A DNA stretch of 64,000 nt from CAIYRG01 sp965247505 (lineage in GTDB: Bacteria; Pseudomonadota; Alphaproteobacteria; Micropepsales; Micropepsaceae): positions 3,844,001 through 3,908,000 of the forward strand of contig OZ252020.1 in NCBI GenBank assembly GCA_965247505.1. Reading direction: 5' to 3'. The notes beneath the pieces were generated by a model. That model made no database searches and was not told the DNA's origin. It saw only the letters and a list, made by a program, of their open reading frames with translations. The position numbers and the translations under genes are program-made. Every line of letters starts with the position of its first letter. Position 1 is the stretch's first letter. Positions 62,121-64,000 of this stretch are shown here, piece by piece.

Positions 62121-63636
62121 ATGGAAGGCGGGAGGATGTACACCGTGGACCTATATCTGCGCGTTCGGCTGGCCTGCCATGTTGATGGTCTGAGCCAGCG
62201 AGAGGCGGCAAGTCGGTTTGGCATTGCGCGCGAGACGGTGAGGAAGATGCTGCGGCATTCGGAACCGCCGGGATATCGGCGACGCCAGCCACCGAAACGC
62301 CCGAAACTGGCCCCCTTCACGGATATCATCGACCGTATTCTGGAGGAGGACCGAACGGTTCACCGTAAGCAGCACCACACGGCGAAGCGTATATTCGAGC
62401 GCCTTCGCGACGAACATGGCTTCACGGGCAAAGAGACCATCGTGAAGGATTACGTTCGGGAACGGCGCCTTCGCCGGCGTGAGATGTTTGTGCCGTTGTC
62501 ACATCCTCCGGGCCATGCTCAAGCGGACTTTGGCGAGGCGGATGCGATCATCGCCGGCGTCAAGTATCGGGCGCATTTTTTCGTCATGACACTTCCCCAC
62601 AGCGATGCCTGCTTCGTTGCGGCCTTACCCGGCGGCGGCGACGGAGGCCTGGCTGGACGGGCACAACAGAGCCTTTGTTTTTTTCGGCGGCGTTCCCCAA
62701 TCGATTCTTTACGACAACGACAAGTGTCTGGTGTCGCGCATCTTGTCAGATGGCACGCGGCAACGAACGCGGGCGTTCAGCGGGCTGTAGTCCCATTACC
62801 TCTTCGAGGACCGCTACGGCCGTCCCGGCAAGGGTAACGACAAAGGCAATGTGGAGGGGGTGGTCGGCTATGCCCGGCGGAACTTCATGACGCCGCTTCC
62901 CCGGTTCGCGAGCTGGGACGCCTTCAATGGCCACCTGGAAGAGCAATGCCGCAACCGGCAAGGCAACGTCCTGCGCGGCCACCGCGAGAGCATCGGCGAA
63001 CGGTTTGTGCGTGACCGCGAAGCGTTGAAGAGGCCACTGCCGGCACCGTTCGACGCGTGCGACAAGCAGGGCACGCGGGTCAACTCGCTGTCCCTGGTGC
63101 GCTACCGGACGAATGACTATTCCGTGCCCGTCGCCTACGGCCATCAGGAAGTCTGGATCCGTGGCTATGTCCACGAGGTGGTTATCGGTTGCGGCACCGG
63201 GATCATTGCCCGACACCCCCGTTCCTACGACCGGGAAGATATGGTCTTCGATCCGATCCACTACCTGCCTTTGCTGGAGCACAAGATCGGTGCCCTGGAT
63301 CAGGCCGCGCCGCTAGCCGGATGGGAACTGCCTGATGCCTTCCCAACCCTGCGCCGTTTCCTGGAGGCGCGCATGGGCAAGGCCGGCAAGCGAGAATACG
63401 TCCAGGTCCTTCGGCTTCTGGAGACCTTCGATCTCGAGGTGCTTCACGGCGCGGTGAAGGACGCCCTGCGCCTGGGTGCGATCGGCTACGACGCCGTCAA
63501 ACACCTTGTGCTGTGCCGTATCGAGCGACGCCCGCCCAAACTCGACCTGGATATCTATCCCTACCTGCCTCGGGCCAACGTGGCGACCACGGCCGCCGCC
63601 AGTTATATGAGCTTGTTGGGTGGAGGCGCGTCATGA
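62121..63636 (+). pseudogene. istA: IS21-family transposase IstA, frameshifted and with an in-frame TAG
   Basis: N-terminal helix-turn-helix (LSQREAASRFGIARETVRKM), then the integrase core with AQADFGEADAIIAG (Asp). After DACFVAA an extra T in GCCTTACCC (about 62626) shifts the frame; the sequence goes on as PAAATEAWLDGHNRAFVFFG and ILYDNDKCLV (Asp) in the next frame, meets TAG at 62788-62790 (SGL-stop-SHYLFEDRYG, CAG expected) and continues with NVEGVVGYARRNFMTPLPRF (Glu) to 63636. Two defects make it non-functional unless they are sequencing errors. Confidence 0.9.
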
Positions 63637-64000
63637 CCGATACGCCGCAAGTGTTGCTGGCCCATCACCTCAAGACCCTGAAACTGCCGACGTTCCTGCG
63701 CGAATACGACAAGCTGGCCCGCCAATGCGCCACCGAGGGCGCCGACCATGTGCGGTATCTTGTCCGTCTGACCGAGTTGGAACTGATCGACCGTGAGCGC
63801 CGCATGGTCGAGCGGCGGATCAGACAGGCCAGGTTCCCCGCCGTCAAAAGCCTCGACAGCTTCGACTTCAAGGCCATCGCATCGCTCAACAAGATGCTGG
63901 TTCTGGAGTTGGCGCGATGCGAATACGTCGAGCGTCGTGAGAATATCATCGCGCTCGGCAACTCAGGCACCGGCAAGACCCATATCGCCCTCGGTCTCGG
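63633..64000 (+). CDS. istB: IS21-family helper ATPase IstB (3' end outside window)
   Basis: ATG 63633 overlaps the istA stop (ATGA). 122 residues visible: LLAHHLKTLKLPTFLREYDK, a region with EYLVRLTELE-like helix (YLVRLTELELIDRERRMVER), then the Walker A motif ALGNSGTGKTHIALGLG at the window edge. IstB is the AAA+ ATPase that guides IstA to target DNA. Intact as far as seen. Confidence 0.93.
   Translation, partial: MTDTPQVLLAHHLKTLKLPTFLREYDKLARQCATEGADHVRYLVRLTELELIDRERRMVERRIRQARFPAVKSLDSFDFKAIASLNKMLVLELARCEYVERRENIIALGNSGTGKTHIALGL

Larger units (their letters stand above)
62035..64000 (+). mobile_element. IS21-family element (right end outside window)
   Basis: Contains istA (decayed) and the start of istB, overlapping by four bases as usual in IS21. 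The left end is not exactly resolved; it lies near 62035, where the outer-membrane protein remnant stops making sense. The element runs out of the window. Confidence 0.85.

Noticed and set aside
1..64000. CRISPR arrays, tRNA or rRNA genes, toxin-antitoxin pairs, phage genes or known defence systems.
   Set aside because: Read for on both strands; no regularly spaced direct repeats, cloverleaf-like segments or recognisable proteins of these kinds were seen.

Overview
The window reads as a chromosomal piece of a Gram-negative proteobacterium, most likely alphaproteobacterial. That view rests on the lipoamide dehydrogenase C-terminus, the bacterioferritin/Bfd pair, the style of the IS3 elements and the many exported periplasmic oxidoreductases; no rRNA or tRNA was seen that would fix the lineage. 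The genome is rich in insertion sequences and pseudogenes. At least eight distinct IS units or fragments are present (IS3, IS21, IS110, IS256 and IS1595 types), plus one MITE-like miniature element. Many host genes are cut by an IS, shifted in frame, or closed by one in-frame stop. Such a pattern fits a host-associated or otherwise relaxed-selection lifestyle, but that is inference.

Layout. 0-3.1 kb: end of lpd, then broken small genes, IS3 copy 1, an IS110 fragment and the miniature element. 3.1-9.4 kb: HxlR regulator with a divergent, frameshifted GFA-domain gene, an MsrQ-like haem membrane protein, a metallo-beta-lactamase-fold protein, an amidohydrolase lipoprotein and a UbiD-type decarboxylase. 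9.4-13.6 kb: two divergent Bug/TctC solute-binding proteins (one with an in-frame TAG), an IS3-family element and a MAPEG protein. 13.7-20.3 kb: a four-gene GMC dehydrogenase operon (TAT-signal subunit, two large FAD subunits, one cytochrome c), a DUF6152 protein and a dihaem cytochrome c. 20.5-25.3 kb: three exported proteins of unknown role, the middle one cut by an IS1595 element that itself carries IS3 copy 2. 25.4-26.7 kb: bfr-bfd with a Fur-like box, and a membrane methyltransferase. 26.7-37.1 kb: secreted beta-propeller proteins (NHL, LVIVD), an uncharacterised lipoprotein family, a tandem pair of CnaB/haem/propeller proteins (one decayed) and a PQQ dehydrogenase. 37.2-43.8 kb: an IS island that has shredded a DUF4105 gene. 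43.8-61.8 kb: a decayed DUF3015 gene, an amidohydrolase-like protein without its HxH motif, DUF899, glutathione-dependent formaldehyde dehydrogenase, a large alpha/beta hydrolase, further members of the uncharacterised exported family, an SLC13 permease, DUF6152 proteins, a VOC protein, an ABC-type binding protein and a large MBL-fold protein. 61.8-64 kb: an outer-membrane protein remnant and a decayed IS21.

How it fits together. The non-mobile genes are dominated by exported catabolic functions: solute capture (Bug/TctC proteins, an ABC-type binding protein), oxidation of organic substrates in the periplasm (GMC complex, PQQ dehydrogenase) with c-type cytochromes as electron acceptors, decarboxylation (UbiD), ring or ester hydrolysis (amidohydrolases, MBL, alpha/beta hydrolase) and formaldehyde removal. 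The most interesting uncharacterised component is a recurring exported family (intact at 29.9, 51.3 and 52.3 kb, a fragment at 55.9 kb) that shares a core near GESVGHYEGDTLVVDT and lies in the same stretches as DUF6152 proteins and c-type cytochromes.
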